Source: Actinomadura sp. DC4
GTDB lineage: Bacteria > Actinomycetota > Actinomycetes > Streptosporangiales > Streptosporangiaceae
Assembly: GCF_030406325.1 (NCBI RefSeq)
Contig: NZ_JAUEQY010000002.1
Span: forward strand, 1-64,000
DNA length: 64,000 nucleotides
Direction of reading: 5' to 3'
Below the pieces are notes generated by a model. It saw only the letters and a list, made by a program, of their open reading frames with translations, was not told where the DNA came from and ran no database searches. This document shows positions 34,742 to 42,556 of the stretch, piece after piece; position 1 is the first letter of the stretch; the number at the start of each line of letters is the position of its first letter. A program made the translations under genes and the position numbers.

Positions 34742-35435
34742 CCCGCCACCGACCGCGACACGGCCGCCTGGACGACCCCGGCCACCGAGACGCGGTGGCC
34801 TGGCCGGCACACCTCCCGGATAGAACGACGGGTACGGCCACGATCGTCATCGTCACCACCGCCGGCGGCTCGTAGCCGACGACGAAGAGCCGGTCGGGGA
34901 GACCGGCGCCGCACCATCTCGGACGGGTCCGCCGCCAAAGCGGCGGGCCCGTCCTGCGCGAGGGTGCACCAGGAGACGAGGGGACAGGTCTGCGTACGGC
35001 GGCGAGACGTCGGGCCGCGTCCCTGCCGCCCTATCCCGGCGACCGGCGGCACCACCGCCGGCGTGCCCCGGGCGTGCGCCTCGGCGACCAGGAACTCCGC
35101 GCTGCGCCCGCACCGCCGCACCGCCGCACCGCCGTGCCGCACCGCCCCGCCACGCCGCGGCCTAACGACGCCAGGCTTCCCCGGCCGACTCCATAACTAC
35201 GATCACCACCGCGGACACACCGCGCCCAACGACCGGCCACCCGCCGGCCACGTCCTAACCTCACGGGAGAGAACAGCGAGCGCTACCCCCGCCGGGTCCG
35301 GCTCCGAGGGCCGCCCAGCCTGTGAGGGTGGTTTCGAGGGTTTCGCGCGTTGTGGCGGCAAAGGGTGGGTAATCATCTGCGCCCGGATTAGTCCGCTCGT
35401 GCGAGTGGGGTGTGGCGGGCGGGTATGCCGACCGC
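34742..35435. other. Gene-poor stretch with a hairpin and tandem GCC-rich repeats
   Basis: No convincing gene is seen in about 690 bp. Open frames are compositionally shadow-like. A strong hairpin lies at 34921-34954 (15-bp arms GGACGGGTCCGCCGC / GCGGCGGGCCCGTCC with one mismatch, loop CAAA). At about 35104-35158 there are imperfect tandem repeats of CACCGCCGC type. On the minus strand, short segments in different frames (for example DRLFVVGYEPPAVVTMTIVA near 34850) look protein-like, so a decayed gene is possible. It cannot be reconstructed by eye. Confidence 0.4.
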
Positions 35436-35768
35436 GTGTCCCCAGCGCTACGGAAGTGTCCGACGCGTGGTGGTCCGGCAAGGAGCGCCCGCCGGCCCGT
35501 GCTCATCCTTCTTCTGACGGTGATCATCGTCGGTGGCATGCCGCTGCGGGCATGGGCCGGGCGCTGGCAGGACGGTGGCGGCGGGCTAGCGGTCGGGAAC
35601 GGGCGGTACAACCGGAACTCCGTCACGATTCGCAGCCCGGAGTTCAATCACGGCATACAGCACCTCACCAACACCAACGTCGGTGGCGGGAACAACAGCC
35701 AGGCATCCTTCTGCCTGAAGAGGTTCCGGCACTGCCGGATCTCCCAGCATCTCAATCCGGGCTGGTAG
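35436..35768 (+). CDS. Exported Asn-rich small protein A (tandem family)
   Basis: The family is not recognised. The protein has about 110 residues: a basic N-terminus (SARRP), a hydrophobic signal helix (VLILLLTVIIVGGMPLRAWA) and a short mature chain. The mature part has the core GNGRYNRNSVTIRSPEFN, then GIQHLTNTNVGGGNN and a two-cysteine end SFCLKRFRHCRISQ. The same core recurs in the next two genes. The start is uncertain: GTG 35436 is chosen because the basic segment before the helix is needed for export; GTG 35412 and 35499 are alternatives. No enzyme motif is present. The repeated N-x-N and S/T-N-x-N-x-GG spacing suggests a structural, possibly beta-solenoid or amyloid-like, surface protein. 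Confidence 0.65.
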   Translation: MSPALRKCPTRGGPARSARRPVLILLLTVIIVGGMPLRAWAGRWQDGGGGLAVGNGRYNRNSVTIRSPEFNHGIQHLTNTNVGGGNNSQASFCLKRFRHCRISQHLNPGW

Positions 35769-35894
35769 CCGACCGTACAACGGGCGCGTAAAGATCTTTC
35801 CCGGATCGCCGGCGAGCCCGCTCATGACCGTGGCGCGGGGTACTCCCCTCCAACGGAGTGCGCACGATCCCCGACGCACAAGAGGTCCTGAAGA

Positions 35895-36401
35895 ATGATC
35901 CACCACCTTCTCGCCGCGTCCGCCATGAGCCTCGCCGGGCGGCCTCTGCCGCCTCCGGCCGACCTCGTCCCGACCATCGTGCGTGACGGGAACCACCATG
36001 ACGGGAACGGCCACCACAACCGCAACATCATCTCGGTGCACAGCCCGACCCATAACCGCGGATACCAGCACACCAGCAACAGCAACGCCGGCGGCTCCAA
36101 CCCCGTGCAGAACGCGCTCTGCCGGCACGTCACCGTGTGCAACGTCACCCAGACGGTCCACATCGCCCGGCCGGAGCGGCCACAGCCGCCCGCGGAGACG
36201 CCGCCGGAGCCGCCGCCTCCGACCGTCGAGGTGCTCCCCGAGCCACAGCGCGAGGCCCCGCCTCCCCTGGAACCCCCGCGTCAACGCCTGCCGCGCGGCC
36301 CCTTCCTTTACATGGGCCCGGAGGGCCTCCTGATGGGGTCGGGCGCCGGCACGCCGACCCTCTCGCTCGGTGGGGTACTCCCCTTCGGCCTGTCCGGCTG
36401 A
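35895..36401 (+). CDS. Asn/His-rich protein B with proline-rich tail (tandem family)
   Basis: Second member of the trio, 168 residues. A short, weak signal-like start (MIHHLLAASAMSLAGRPL) is followed by the family core: HHDGNGHHNRNIISVHSPTH, then NRGYQHTSNSNAGGSNPVQN and ALCRHVTVCNVTQ. Unlike its neighbours it carries an extra tail of about 80 residues, first proline/glutamate-rich (PPEPPPPTVEVLPEP), then a hydrophobic/glycine end (GPFLYMGPEGLLMGSGAG). The tail resembles a wall-spanning linker plus a hydrophobic terminus. The two cysteines are spaced as in A and C. No clear ribosome site supports the ATG, so the start could be different. Confidence 0.6.
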   Translation: MIHHLLAASAMSLAGRPLPPPADLVPTIVRDGNHHDGNGHHNRNIISVHSPTHNRGYQHTSNSNAGGSNPVQNALCRHVTVCNVTQTVHIARPERPQPPAETPPEPPPPTVEVLPEPQREAPPPLEPPRQRLPRGPFLYMGPEGLLMGSGAGTPTLSLGGVLPFGLSG

Positions 36402-36519
36402 CCGGCAAAAGGCTGGCAAGGGCCCGGCAATCATCCATGCCGCGTGCCGTCAACGCACCGGTGCCCGGACCGCCCGGCGGGTACGGAGGCCGATATACCC
36501 GGCCGAAAGGACATCGCTC

Positions 36520-36768
36520 ATGCGACGGACCACGTACGGCGGCCTGCTCGTCCTCCTCCTGGTCGCCCCGCCGCAGGCGTACGCCGACGTCAACCACAAC
36601 GGGAACGGCGCGCACAACCACAACGCGTTCTCCATCCGCAGCCCGACCCGCAACGGCGGCGTGCAGGCCATCTCGAACGCGAACGCCGGGGGCGTCTCAT
36701 CGAGCCGCAACGCCCTCTGCAAGAGGACGCGGTTCTGCCACATCAGGCAGTCGACGGCCGGTCCGTGA
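36520..36768 (+). CDS. Exported Asn-rich small protein C (tandem family)
   Basis: Third and cleanest member, 82 residues. GAAAGGA precedes the ATG. A standard signal peptide (MRRTTYGGLLVLLLVAPPQA, cut before DVNHNGNG) leaves about 60 mature residues consisting only of the family core: HNGNGAHNHNAFSIRSPT, then RNGGVQAISNANAGGVSSSRN and ALCKRTRFCHIRQ. In all three proteins the order is NG-x2-N-x-N, SP-x2-N-x-G-x-Q, [ST]N-x-N-x-GG, C-x5-C and a final Q. Its 3' end overlaps the convergent Gfo/Idh gene by 26 bp. The function is unknown; a cell-surface role is inferred. Confidence 0.72.
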   Translation: MRRTTYGGLLVLLLVAPPQAYADVNHNGNGAHNHNAFSIRSPTRNGGVQAISNANAGGVSSSRNALCKRTRFCHIRQSTAGP

Positions 36769-37810
36769 CCTGCCCTTCGAACGCGTAGACCACACCGTCG
36801 TCGCGGCGCTCGGGCGTGACCGGCACCGTACGGCCGCTCCGCCAGGACAGGTCGGCGGCGGTGGCCAGGTCGAAGGCGGCGAGCGCGTCCAGGCCGGTGA
36901 CCGCCGGGGCGGTGTCGTCGCGGACGCAGCGGGCGAACGCCTCCATCTCCTCGGCGTACGCCAGCGGGTAGCGCTCCTCGAAGTCGCGGTTGATACCGTA
37001 CGTCGCGCCGCCCGGCGTCAGCCACTGGTAGTGCCGGTACTGCGGCCGGTCGATCCGCGCGGTCGCCAGCGCGCCCACGACCTCGGTCGAGCACTCGTAG
37101 CCGTAGCCCGCGGCCCGGCTGTTGTCGATCACGCCGAGCGCGCCGCTCTCGAAGCGCAGCACGACCAGCGCGGTGTCGATGTCGCCGATCGCGCCGATCT
37201 CCGGGTCGGCGATGGCCGACCCGTACGAGCTGACCTCGACGACCTCGCCGACCATCCAGCGCGCGGTGTCCAGGTCGTGGATGGTCATGTCCACGAAGAA
37301 CCCGCCCGAGCCGGCGAGGTAGGCGACCGGCGGCGGTCTCATGTCGCGCAGCGAGGTGCGGAAGAGGTACGGCTCGCCCATCTCGCCCGCGTGGATGCGC
37401 CGGGTCGCCGCCACCCAGTCGGGGTCGTAGCGCCGGTGGAAGCCGACCTGGAACTTCACGCCGGTCGCCGCGACGGCCTCGACGGTGCGTACGGTCGCGG
37501 GCCGGTCCAGCGCGATCGGCTTCTCGCAGAAGACGTGCTTTCCGGCCCGCGCGGCGCGTACGGCGAGGTCGCCGTGGGTGGCCGTGGGGGTGGCCACGGC
37601 GACCGCCTCGACGGAGGCGTCGCCCAGCACCTCCTCGACGTCGGCGGTCCACGGCACGTCGAACTCCGCGCCCGCCGCGGCGGCCAGGCCGGGATCGGCG
37701 TCCGCCACGACGGCGAGCTCGGCCGTACGGCAGCGGGCGGCCAGGTTTCCGGCGTGGATGTGGCCCATCCGGCCCAGGCCGATCAGGGCGACGCGCACCT
37801 TCGATCTCAT
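36743..37810 (-). CDS. Gfo/Idh/MocA-family dehydrogenase (inositol 2-dehydrogenase-like)
   Basis: This NAD(P)-dependent sugar or inositol dehydrogenase has 355 residues. The Rossmann motif is ALIGLGRMGHIHA near the start, CEKPIALDRP carries the conserved EKP lysine, and GGFFVDMTIHDLDTARWM contains the D-x3-H-D active-site motif. The last two motifs match myo-inositol 2-dehydrogenases. GAGGAG precedes the ATG at 37810. No inositol-catabolism neighbours are present, so the substrate stays open. Confidence 0.9.
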   Translation of the reverse strand: MRSKVRVALIGLGRMGHIHAGNLAARCRTAELAVVADADPGLAAAAGAEFDVPWTADVEEVLGDASVEAVAVATPTATHGDLAVRAARAGKHVFCEKPIALDRPATVRTVEAVAATGVKFQVGFHRRYDPDWVAATRRIHAGEMGEPYLFRTSLRDMRPPPVAYLAGSGGFFVDMTIHDLDTARWMVGEVVEVSSYGSAIADPEIGAIGDIDTALVVLRFESGALGVIDNSRAAGYGYECSTEVVGALATARIDRPQYRHYQWLTPGGATYGINRDFEERYPLAYAEEMEAFARCVRDDTAPAVTGLDALAAFDLATAADLSWRSGRTVPVTPERRDDGVVYAFEGQVTDRPSTA

Positions 37811-37853
37811 CGGGCTCCTCAGCTCGGGGGAATGCCTCGTACAGGCTGACAGG

Positions 37854-38873
37854 TCAAGGCAACGGCGCGACCTGCAGGCCCAGGCAGAAGCAGGCGCCGC
37901 CGCGGTCGCCGGGCTCGTAGTAGACCTCGCCGCCGTTGGCCTGGGCGAGACGGCGCACGATCCACAGCCCGAGCCCGGATCCCTCGGTGTGCTCCTTGAC
38001 ACCGTCGTCGCGAGTGAAGCGCTCGAACAGGCGCGGGACGAACTCCGCGGGTACGCCCGGCCCGCTGTCGTAGATCCGCAGCTCCACCCAGCCGTCGTCC
38101 TCGTCCGCGGACACGCCGATCGGCGGGCTCCCGTACTTGAAGGCGTTCTCCAGGCAGTTGACGAGCATCTCCGACAGTTCGGCGCGGTTCACGTGCGCGG
38201 CCAGCCGGGGGTGGCACGAGACGCACACGTCGCCGGAGCGCTCGCCGAACTCCGCCAGCCGTTCGAGCAGCAGCTCCAGGATCGGCACGCACTCCAGCGG
38301 CGCTCGCGTGACCTCCACGTCGATGCGGGAGGCGGTGAGCAGCTTGGAGACCATGGTCTGGAGATAGGCCGTACGGTCGGCGATCCGGTCGACGACCTCG
38401 GCGCGCTGGTCGGCCGTGAGCACGACACCGGGGTCGCGCAGCACCTCGGTGAGCGTGCTGATCGTCGCGAGCGGGTTGCGGAGCTCGTGGGCCACCATCG
38501 CGGCCGTCGTGTGCTGGCGCTCCAGCGCCGCCTCCAGGTCCTGCTCGATCTGCCGGCGGCGCGTGACGTCGCGCAGCGCCGCGACGTGCAGCCGCTCGCC
38601 CTCCAGGATCGTGCTGGCGACCCGCATCTCGACGATCCGCTCGCCGCCCTCGGGCAGCATCAGCTCGACCTCGGTCGCGCCGCCCGCGACCATCGGATAG
38701 CCGAACGGGGTGCCCAGGAGCCGGTCGGCCCGGCGGCCGAACAGCTCCTCGGCGGCGGGGTTGCAGACGCGGATCCGGCCCTCCTCGTCGACCGCGACGA
38801 TGCCGTCGGCGGACGCGGAGATGATCGCGTGCCCGGTACCGGGGGCCGTTCTCGGCTGCTCGTCGAGGTCCAC
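37854..38873 (-). CDS. Soluble PAS-domain histidine kinase of the Kai operon
   Basis: This cytoplasmic kinase has 339 residues. An N-terminal PAS domain (IISASADGIVAVDEEGRIRV, CNPAAEELFGRRADRLLG) is followed by a dimerisation domain with the phospho-histidine in AMVAHELRNPLATI. The ATPase domain has the N-box LVNCLENAFKYG, DSGPGVP and GSGLGLWIV. There is no membrane helix. Its GTG at 38873 lies two bases after the stop of kaiC, so the two are translationally linked. In cyanobacteria the output kinase SasA senses KaiC through a KaiB-like domain; here a PAS domain takes that place. It probably reads KaiC state or a small ligand and phosphorylates a partner such as the divergent NarL-type regulator. 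Confidence 0.93.
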   Translation of the reverse strand: MDLDEQPRTAPGTGHAIISASADGIVAVDEEGRIRVCNPAAEELFGRRADRLLGTPFGYPMVAGGATEVELMLPEGGERIVEMRVASTILEGERLHVAALRDVTRRRQIEQDLEAALERQHTTAAMVAHELRNPLATISTLTEVLRDPGVVLTADQRAEVVDRIADRTAYLQTMVSKLLTASRIDVEVTRAPLECVPILELLLERLAEFGERSGDVCVSCHPRLAAHVNRAELSEMLVNCLENAFKYGSPPIGVSADEDDGWVELRIYDSGPGVPAEFVPRLFERFTRDDGVKEHTEGSGLGLWIVRRLAQANGGEVYYEPGDRGGACFCLGLQVAPLP

Positions 38874-38875
38874 GG

Positions 38876-40393
38876 TCAGCCCTGCCCCTCGCCCGCCGGG
38901 TCGGTCTCCGCGGGCCACGGCGGGTGCTCGGTCAGCGCCGCGCTGCCCGACAGGACGTGAGCGACGCGCGGCAGCGGTTCGCCGATGTGCAACCCGGTGT
39001 CGTCGATGGTGACCTGCCGGATGGCATGGTCGTGGCAGCTCCCTCTCGTCTGCATCACGGCGACCGCGCGCTGGATGTCGCCGGTGCGCTCGACGTACCG
39101 CAGCATGATCGTGACGTCCGCGATGCTCGCCATCTCGACCGCGCTCGCCAGCGTGCCGCCCGCCATGGCGTGGCCGGGCGGCGCGGCCGTGATGAGCGTG
39201 GTGATCTCGCGCTCGCGGAGCACGCCCGTCAGGGCGATGACGAAGTCCAGCAGCGACCGCGCGGAGACGACGCGCTCCAGCGAGGAGAGCGTGTCGATGA
39301 CGACGCGGGTCGGCTGGAAGTCGCCGATGGCGTGCCGCAGACGGAGGAAGTGCTCTTCGGGCGTCGCCGCCTCGGGGTAGTCGGCGCTGACGTGCAGCCG
39401 GTTCGCGGCCTGCAGGCCCCGCAGGTCCATCCCCCAGCTCGCGGCGTTGCGCGCGAGCTGGCCGCGGGTCTCGTCGAACGTGCAGAACAGGCAGCGCTCG
39501 TCCGGCGCGCCCGCGTTCGCGAACTGCAGCGCGGTGAGCGTCTTGCCGATGCCGGGCGGCCCGGTGAGCAGCGCGATCGCGTCCCGGAACAGGCCTCCGC
39601 CGACCATGCGGTCCAGGCCGGCGTTGCCGGTGGGGACCCGGGCGTGCGACGCCTCGTCCGTGGTGGCGAGGACACCGAGCGGGATGACGACGAACCCCTC
39701 GCGCGGGTCGATGGTGAACAGCCACTCCCCCGTACGGTGCGGGACCCCGCGGAACTTCACGATCTCGACGGTCCGGCGGCGCCTCTCCTCGTGCAGGACG
39801 TTGCGCAAGACGATGACGTTGTCGAGCACGAACTCCTCGACGGCGTAGCGGGACAGGCCGTCGTACTCGTGGACCCGCTCGGAGGTGAGCAGCAGCGTGA
39901 CGCCGAGGGCCTTCAGGGCGGCGACGATCCGGACCAGCTCGTGACGGATGACGCCGGCGTCGCGGAACCGGATGAAGATCGAGCCGAACGAGTCGAACGA
40001 GACGCGTTCGGCGCTGCTGCGCAGTACCGCGTGTTCGATCCGGGCCATCAGCGCGCTCAGGTCGTACGTGCCGATGGTCTCGACGCCCTCGCCGGTGTCG
40101 AGAGAGGCGTCGACGAAGGTCCACAGGCCGTCGCGCTCCCACTGGCCGATGTCGAAGCCGAGGGAGATCGCGTTCCGGCGGATCGCCCCCGCGGTCTCCT
40201 CGGCGGTCACGAAGACGCCGGGCTGGCCGAAGTTCAGGATCCCCCGGGCGAGGAACTCCACCGCGAAGAGCGTCTTGCCGCTGCCGGTCGTCCCGGTCAC
40301 GAGCGTGGGCCGGCCGGCCGGGATCCCGCCGAGGGCGATGGCGTCGAAGCCGCCGATGCCGGTGGGCAACCGCTCGATCGCGTCGATCGTCAC
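38876..40393 (-). CDS. kaiC: KaiC-like two-domain RecA-family ATPase
   Basis: This 505-residue protein has two tandem KaiC domains, close to the 519 residues of cyanobacterial KaiC. Walker A motifs are GTTGSGKT (34-41) and GPPGIGKT (278-285). Catalytic acidic pairs appear as AEET (64-67) and FDET (307-310). The C-terminal segment TIMLRYVERTGDIQRAVAVM then TRGSCHDHAIRQ strongly matches the KaiC CII end. From memory of Synechococcus KaiC, Ser431 corresponds to Ala422, Thr432 to Ser423 and Thr426 to Ser417, so autophosphorylation chemistry may be reduced to one neighbouring site. GTG 40393 overlaps the kaiB stop (GTGA). Outside cyanobacteria such proteins are linked to stress and redox timing rather than a proven clock. 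Confidence 0.92.
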   Translation of the reverse strand: MTIDAIERLPTGIGGFDAIALGGIPAGRPTLVTGTTGSGKTLFAVEFLARGILNFGQPGVFVTAEETAGAIRRNAISLGFDIGQWERDGLWTFVDASLDTGEGVETIGTYDLSALMARIEHAVLRSSAERVSFDSFGSIFIRFRDAGVIRHELVRIVAALKALGVTLLLTSERVHEYDGLSRYAVEEFVLDNVIVLRNVLHEERRRRTVEIVKFRGVPHRTGEWLFTIDPREGFVVIPLGVLATTDEASHARVPTGNAGLDRMVGGGLFRDAIALLTGPPGIGKTLTALQFANAGAPDERCLFCTFDETRGQLARNAASWGMDLRGLQAANRLHVSADYPEAATPEEHFLRLRHAIGDFQPTRVVIDTLSSLERVVSARSLLDFVIALTGVLREREITTLITAAPPGHAMAGGTLASAVEMASIADVTIMLRYVERTGDIQRAVAVMQTRGSCHDHAIRQVTIDDTGLHIGEPLPRVAHVLSGSAALTEHPPWPAETDPAGEGQG

Positions 40394-40704
40394 GTGCTCC
40401 TCCGGGAGAGCATGCCGCCGCTGTCGGAGAGGCCGAGGACGTCCGCGGCCCGGCCGTGGTCGGACAGGTCGCCGATGACCCTGAGCTGGGGCGCGGGTTC
40501 GAGGCGTACGACGGTCGGGGTGGCGAGGATCCGTTCCTGCTCGGCCAGGTCGGGCCGCTCGATCGCGTCGATGACCTCGATCTCGTAGCCCTTGGGCAGG
40601 TGGGACTCGCACAGGAAGCGAAGGTTCGAGACGGCCGCCTGGGATCGCGCGGTCCGCCCGGCGATATAGAGCCTGAACGAGTAATCCGTCACGGTAGAAC
40701 CCAT
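40390..40704 (-). CDS. kaiB: KaiB-like thioredoxin-fold protein
   Basis: This 104-residue protein has the same length as KaiB (102). It starts with YSFRLYIAGRTARSQAAVSN and contains DAIERPDLAEQERILATPT and LRVIGDLSD, the key KaiB stretches (AEEDKILATPTL and IIGDLS in cyanobacteria). The fold-switching KaiB binds KaiC, and such an interaction here is likely because the genes overlap by four bases. GGAGAA precedes the ATG at 40704. It is the first gene of the kaiB-kaiC-kinase operon; no kaiA is present. Confidence 0.92.
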   Translation of the reverse strand: MGSTVTDYSFRLYIAGRTARSQAAVSNLRFLCESHLPKGYEIEVIDAIERPDLAEQERILATPTVVRLEPAPQLRVIGDLSDHGRAADVLGLSDSGGMLSRRST

Positions 40705-40853
40705 TTCTCCGCTGTAAGGCCGGGCCACCTGCCGCAAAGCGGTGTATTTGGGTACTCTTGTCCTGTTCCTCGCCCTACCCCCACCGCCCGGTCCGGACAC
40801 CGCGGATCACCGGGCTGACCAGCGACGGCGTGGTGGCCTGGAGGCACTCGGGG

Positions 40854-41513
40854 ATGAGCCGGACGAAGACGGAGACACGGGTGCTCCTCGTGGAGGATCA
40901 GCGGACCCTCGCCGAGGCCCTGACGATCGCCCTGAACGCGCAGCCCGACCTGACATGCGTCGGCGCGGCGCGAACCACGGACGAGGCGGTCTCACTCACC
41001 GCCGCGCGATGCCCGGACGTCGTGCTCATGGACATCCACCTGCCCGGCGGGGACGGCATCGACGGGACCCGGCAGATCAAGGCGCTCAATCCGGCCGTCC
41101 GCGTCTTCATCCTGACCGCGGACGCGACGCCGGAGCAGTTCGCGTGCGCCACCGAGGCCGGCGCCACGGGCTTCCTGGCCAAGGACGGCCCGTTCCCGGA
41201 GGTGCTGGCGGCGATCCGTACGCGCGGCCGGGCGATGGTCGCGGGCGGCACGTTCGCGGTCCTGACCGCCGACCTGCGCCAGGACGCCTGCGAGCGGGCG
41301 CAGTCCTGGGCCTGCCTCACCGCCCGGGAGAGGGAGGTCCTCGCGCTGATGGGCGAGGGTCTCGGCTCCCAGGCGATCGCCGAACACCTCGGCATGAGCC
41401 GCCACACCGCCCTCGGCCACGTCAAACGCATCCTGGCGAAACTCAAGGTCCACAGTCGCCGCGAGGCGGTCGGCGTCGCCGTCCGTACGGGCCTGCTCCC
41501 CGGCCCCCGCTGA
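40854..41513 (+). CDS. NarL/FixJ-family response regulator, divergent to the Kai operon
   Basis: This 219-residue regulator has a receiver with intact pocket (LLVEDQR, phospho-Asp in VVLMDIHLPGGDG, Lys in FLAKDGPF) and a LuxR-type helix-turn-helix (LTAREREVLALMGEGLGSQA, LGMSRHTALGHVKRILAKL). It is divergent from kaiB across 149 bp and is the best candidate for the output regulator of the operon's kinase. GGAGG lies upstream of the ATG at 40854. The gene may be co-transcribed with the phosphotransferase 20 bp downstream. Confidence 0.94.
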   Translation: MSRTKTETRVLLVEDQRTLAEALTIALNAQPDLTCVGAARTTDEAVSLTAARCPDVVLMDIHLPGGDGIDGTRQIKALNPAVRVFILTADATPEQFACATEAGATGFLAKDGPFPEVLAAIRTRGRAMVAGGTFAVLTADLRQDACERAQSWACLTAREREVLALMGEGLGSQAIAEHLGMSRHTALGHVKRILAKLKVHSRREAVGVAVRTGLLPGPR

Positions 41514-41533
41514 CCCACCGGCACCATGGGGCG

Positions 41534-42556
41534 ATGGAGTTCCCCTTCGGCGCGGCCCTGACGGCACGGCTCGGGACGGCGCGCGATCCCCGGCCCCTGG
41601 CGAGCAGCCCCCGGTCCAACGTCTGGCGGGCCGGCGTCGGTGGAGCGCAGGTCGTCGTCAAGCAGATCGTCGGCGGGGCCGACGCCCGGGCGCGGTACGA
41701 GCGCGAGGTGGCGGCCCTGCGACTGGCCGCCCGGGTGCGGCCCCCGATCGTGCCCGCCCTGCTCGCCGCCGATCCCGGCACGCTGACGATGGTCCTGGAA
41801 CACGTGGACGACACCGGGCCGGCCGAGGACTGGGTGGTGGCGTACGCCGAAGGGCTGGCCCGGCTGCACGCGGCCGCCGGGCCGGCCGACGCCGGGGCCC
41901 TGCCGCGCTGGCAGGGGCCTGACGCCGGGGACGTACGCGCCTTCCTGGGCCTGGCCGGGCGGCTGGGGGCTCCCGTCGAGGCTCGCGCGCGGGACGAGCT
42001 CGCCGCTCTGGCCGACCGGCTCTCGCGGGTCCCCGGGGACGCCCTGCTGCACGGCGACCCGTGTCCCGGCAACGACCTGTACGTCGATGGAGTGGTCCGG
42101 TTCGTCGACCTCGAACAGGCCGCGTTCGGCAACGGCCTGGTGGAACTCGCCTACCTGCGCATCGGCTTCCCGACCTGCTGGTGCGTCACCGAGGTGGCCG
42201 GGCCACTGCTGGACCGGGCCGAGGCCGCCTACCGCACGGCGTGGCGCGCCGCCACCGGCGCGGAGCCGGACGGCGACCTCGTGGACGCCTGCGCGGGATG
42301 GCTGATCCGCGGCGACGCGCTGGTCCAGCGGGCCGAGCGGGGTATCACCGACCACCTCGCCCGCGTCTCGGCCGGGGACTGGCCGTGGGGCACGGCGACC
42401 GCGCGGGAACGGCTGGCCCATCGGCTCGGCGTCGTCGCTGGCCTGACCGAGGGCCGCGCCGACCTCGCCGGGCTGCACCGGCTGGCCACGGCGATGCGCG
42501 CCCGCCTGCCGGGCCACTGGCCCGGCCTGCGGCCGCCACCGCTCCGCCGCGCCTGA
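41534..42556 (+). CDS. Aminoglycoside-phosphotransferase-fold kinase
   Basis: This 340-residue protein has the APH/choline-kinase fold. VVVKQIVGG contributes the ATP-contacting lysine, LLHGDPCPGND is the catalytic HGD-x4-N loop and RFVDLEQAAFG is the metal-binding D motif. All three are intact, so it is likely an active small-molecule kinase. The substrate (antibiotic, choline, homoserine-like or sugar) cannot be identified. It follows the NarL-type regulator by 20 bp on the same strand and may share its transcript. The C-terminal 80 residues are Arg/Ala-rich helices. Confidence 0.87.
   Translation: MEFPFGAALTARLGTARDPRPLASSPRSNVWRAGVGGAQVVVKQIVGGADARARYEREVAALRLAARVRPPIVPALLAADPGTLTMVLEHVDDTGPAEDWVVAYAEGLARLHAAAGPADAGALPRWQGPDAGDVRAFLGLAGRLGAPVEARARDELAALADRLSRVPGDALLHGDPCPGNDLYVDGVVRFVDLEQAAFGNGLVELAYLRIGFPTCWCVTEVAGPLLDRAEAAYRTAWRAATGAEPDGDLVDACAGWLIRGDALVQRAERGITDHLARVSAGDWPWGTATARERLAHRLGVVAGLTEGRADLAGLHRLATAMRARLPGHWPGLRPPPLRRA

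Noticed and set aside
35104-35158. Possible CRISPR array in GCC-rich tandem repeats
   Set aside because: Units are about 10 bp, without spacers of constant length; no cas genes are in the window.
34964-35791. 275-residue frame on the plus strand
   Set aside because: Composition is shadow-like (Arg/His-rich) and the Asn-rich gene A lies in another frame over its end.
35436-36768. Identification of the Asn-rich trio as chaplins or rodlins
   Set aside because: Chaplin cores and rodlin sequences as known to me do not align; only general Asn/Gly richness is shared.
30662-36768. Integrated prophage or genomic island with attachment sites
   Set aside because: No integrase, transposase, tRNA target or flanking direct repeats were found; only composition hints at transfer.
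37854-40142. A 762-residue fusion frame across the kinase and kaiC
   Set aside because: The first 420 residues are an Arg-rich off-frame reading of kaiC; kaiC itself is intact in its own frame.
37854-40704. Calling the Kai operon a circadian clock
   Set aside because: No kaiA is present and the key phosphosite pair is altered; timing function is not shown by sequence.
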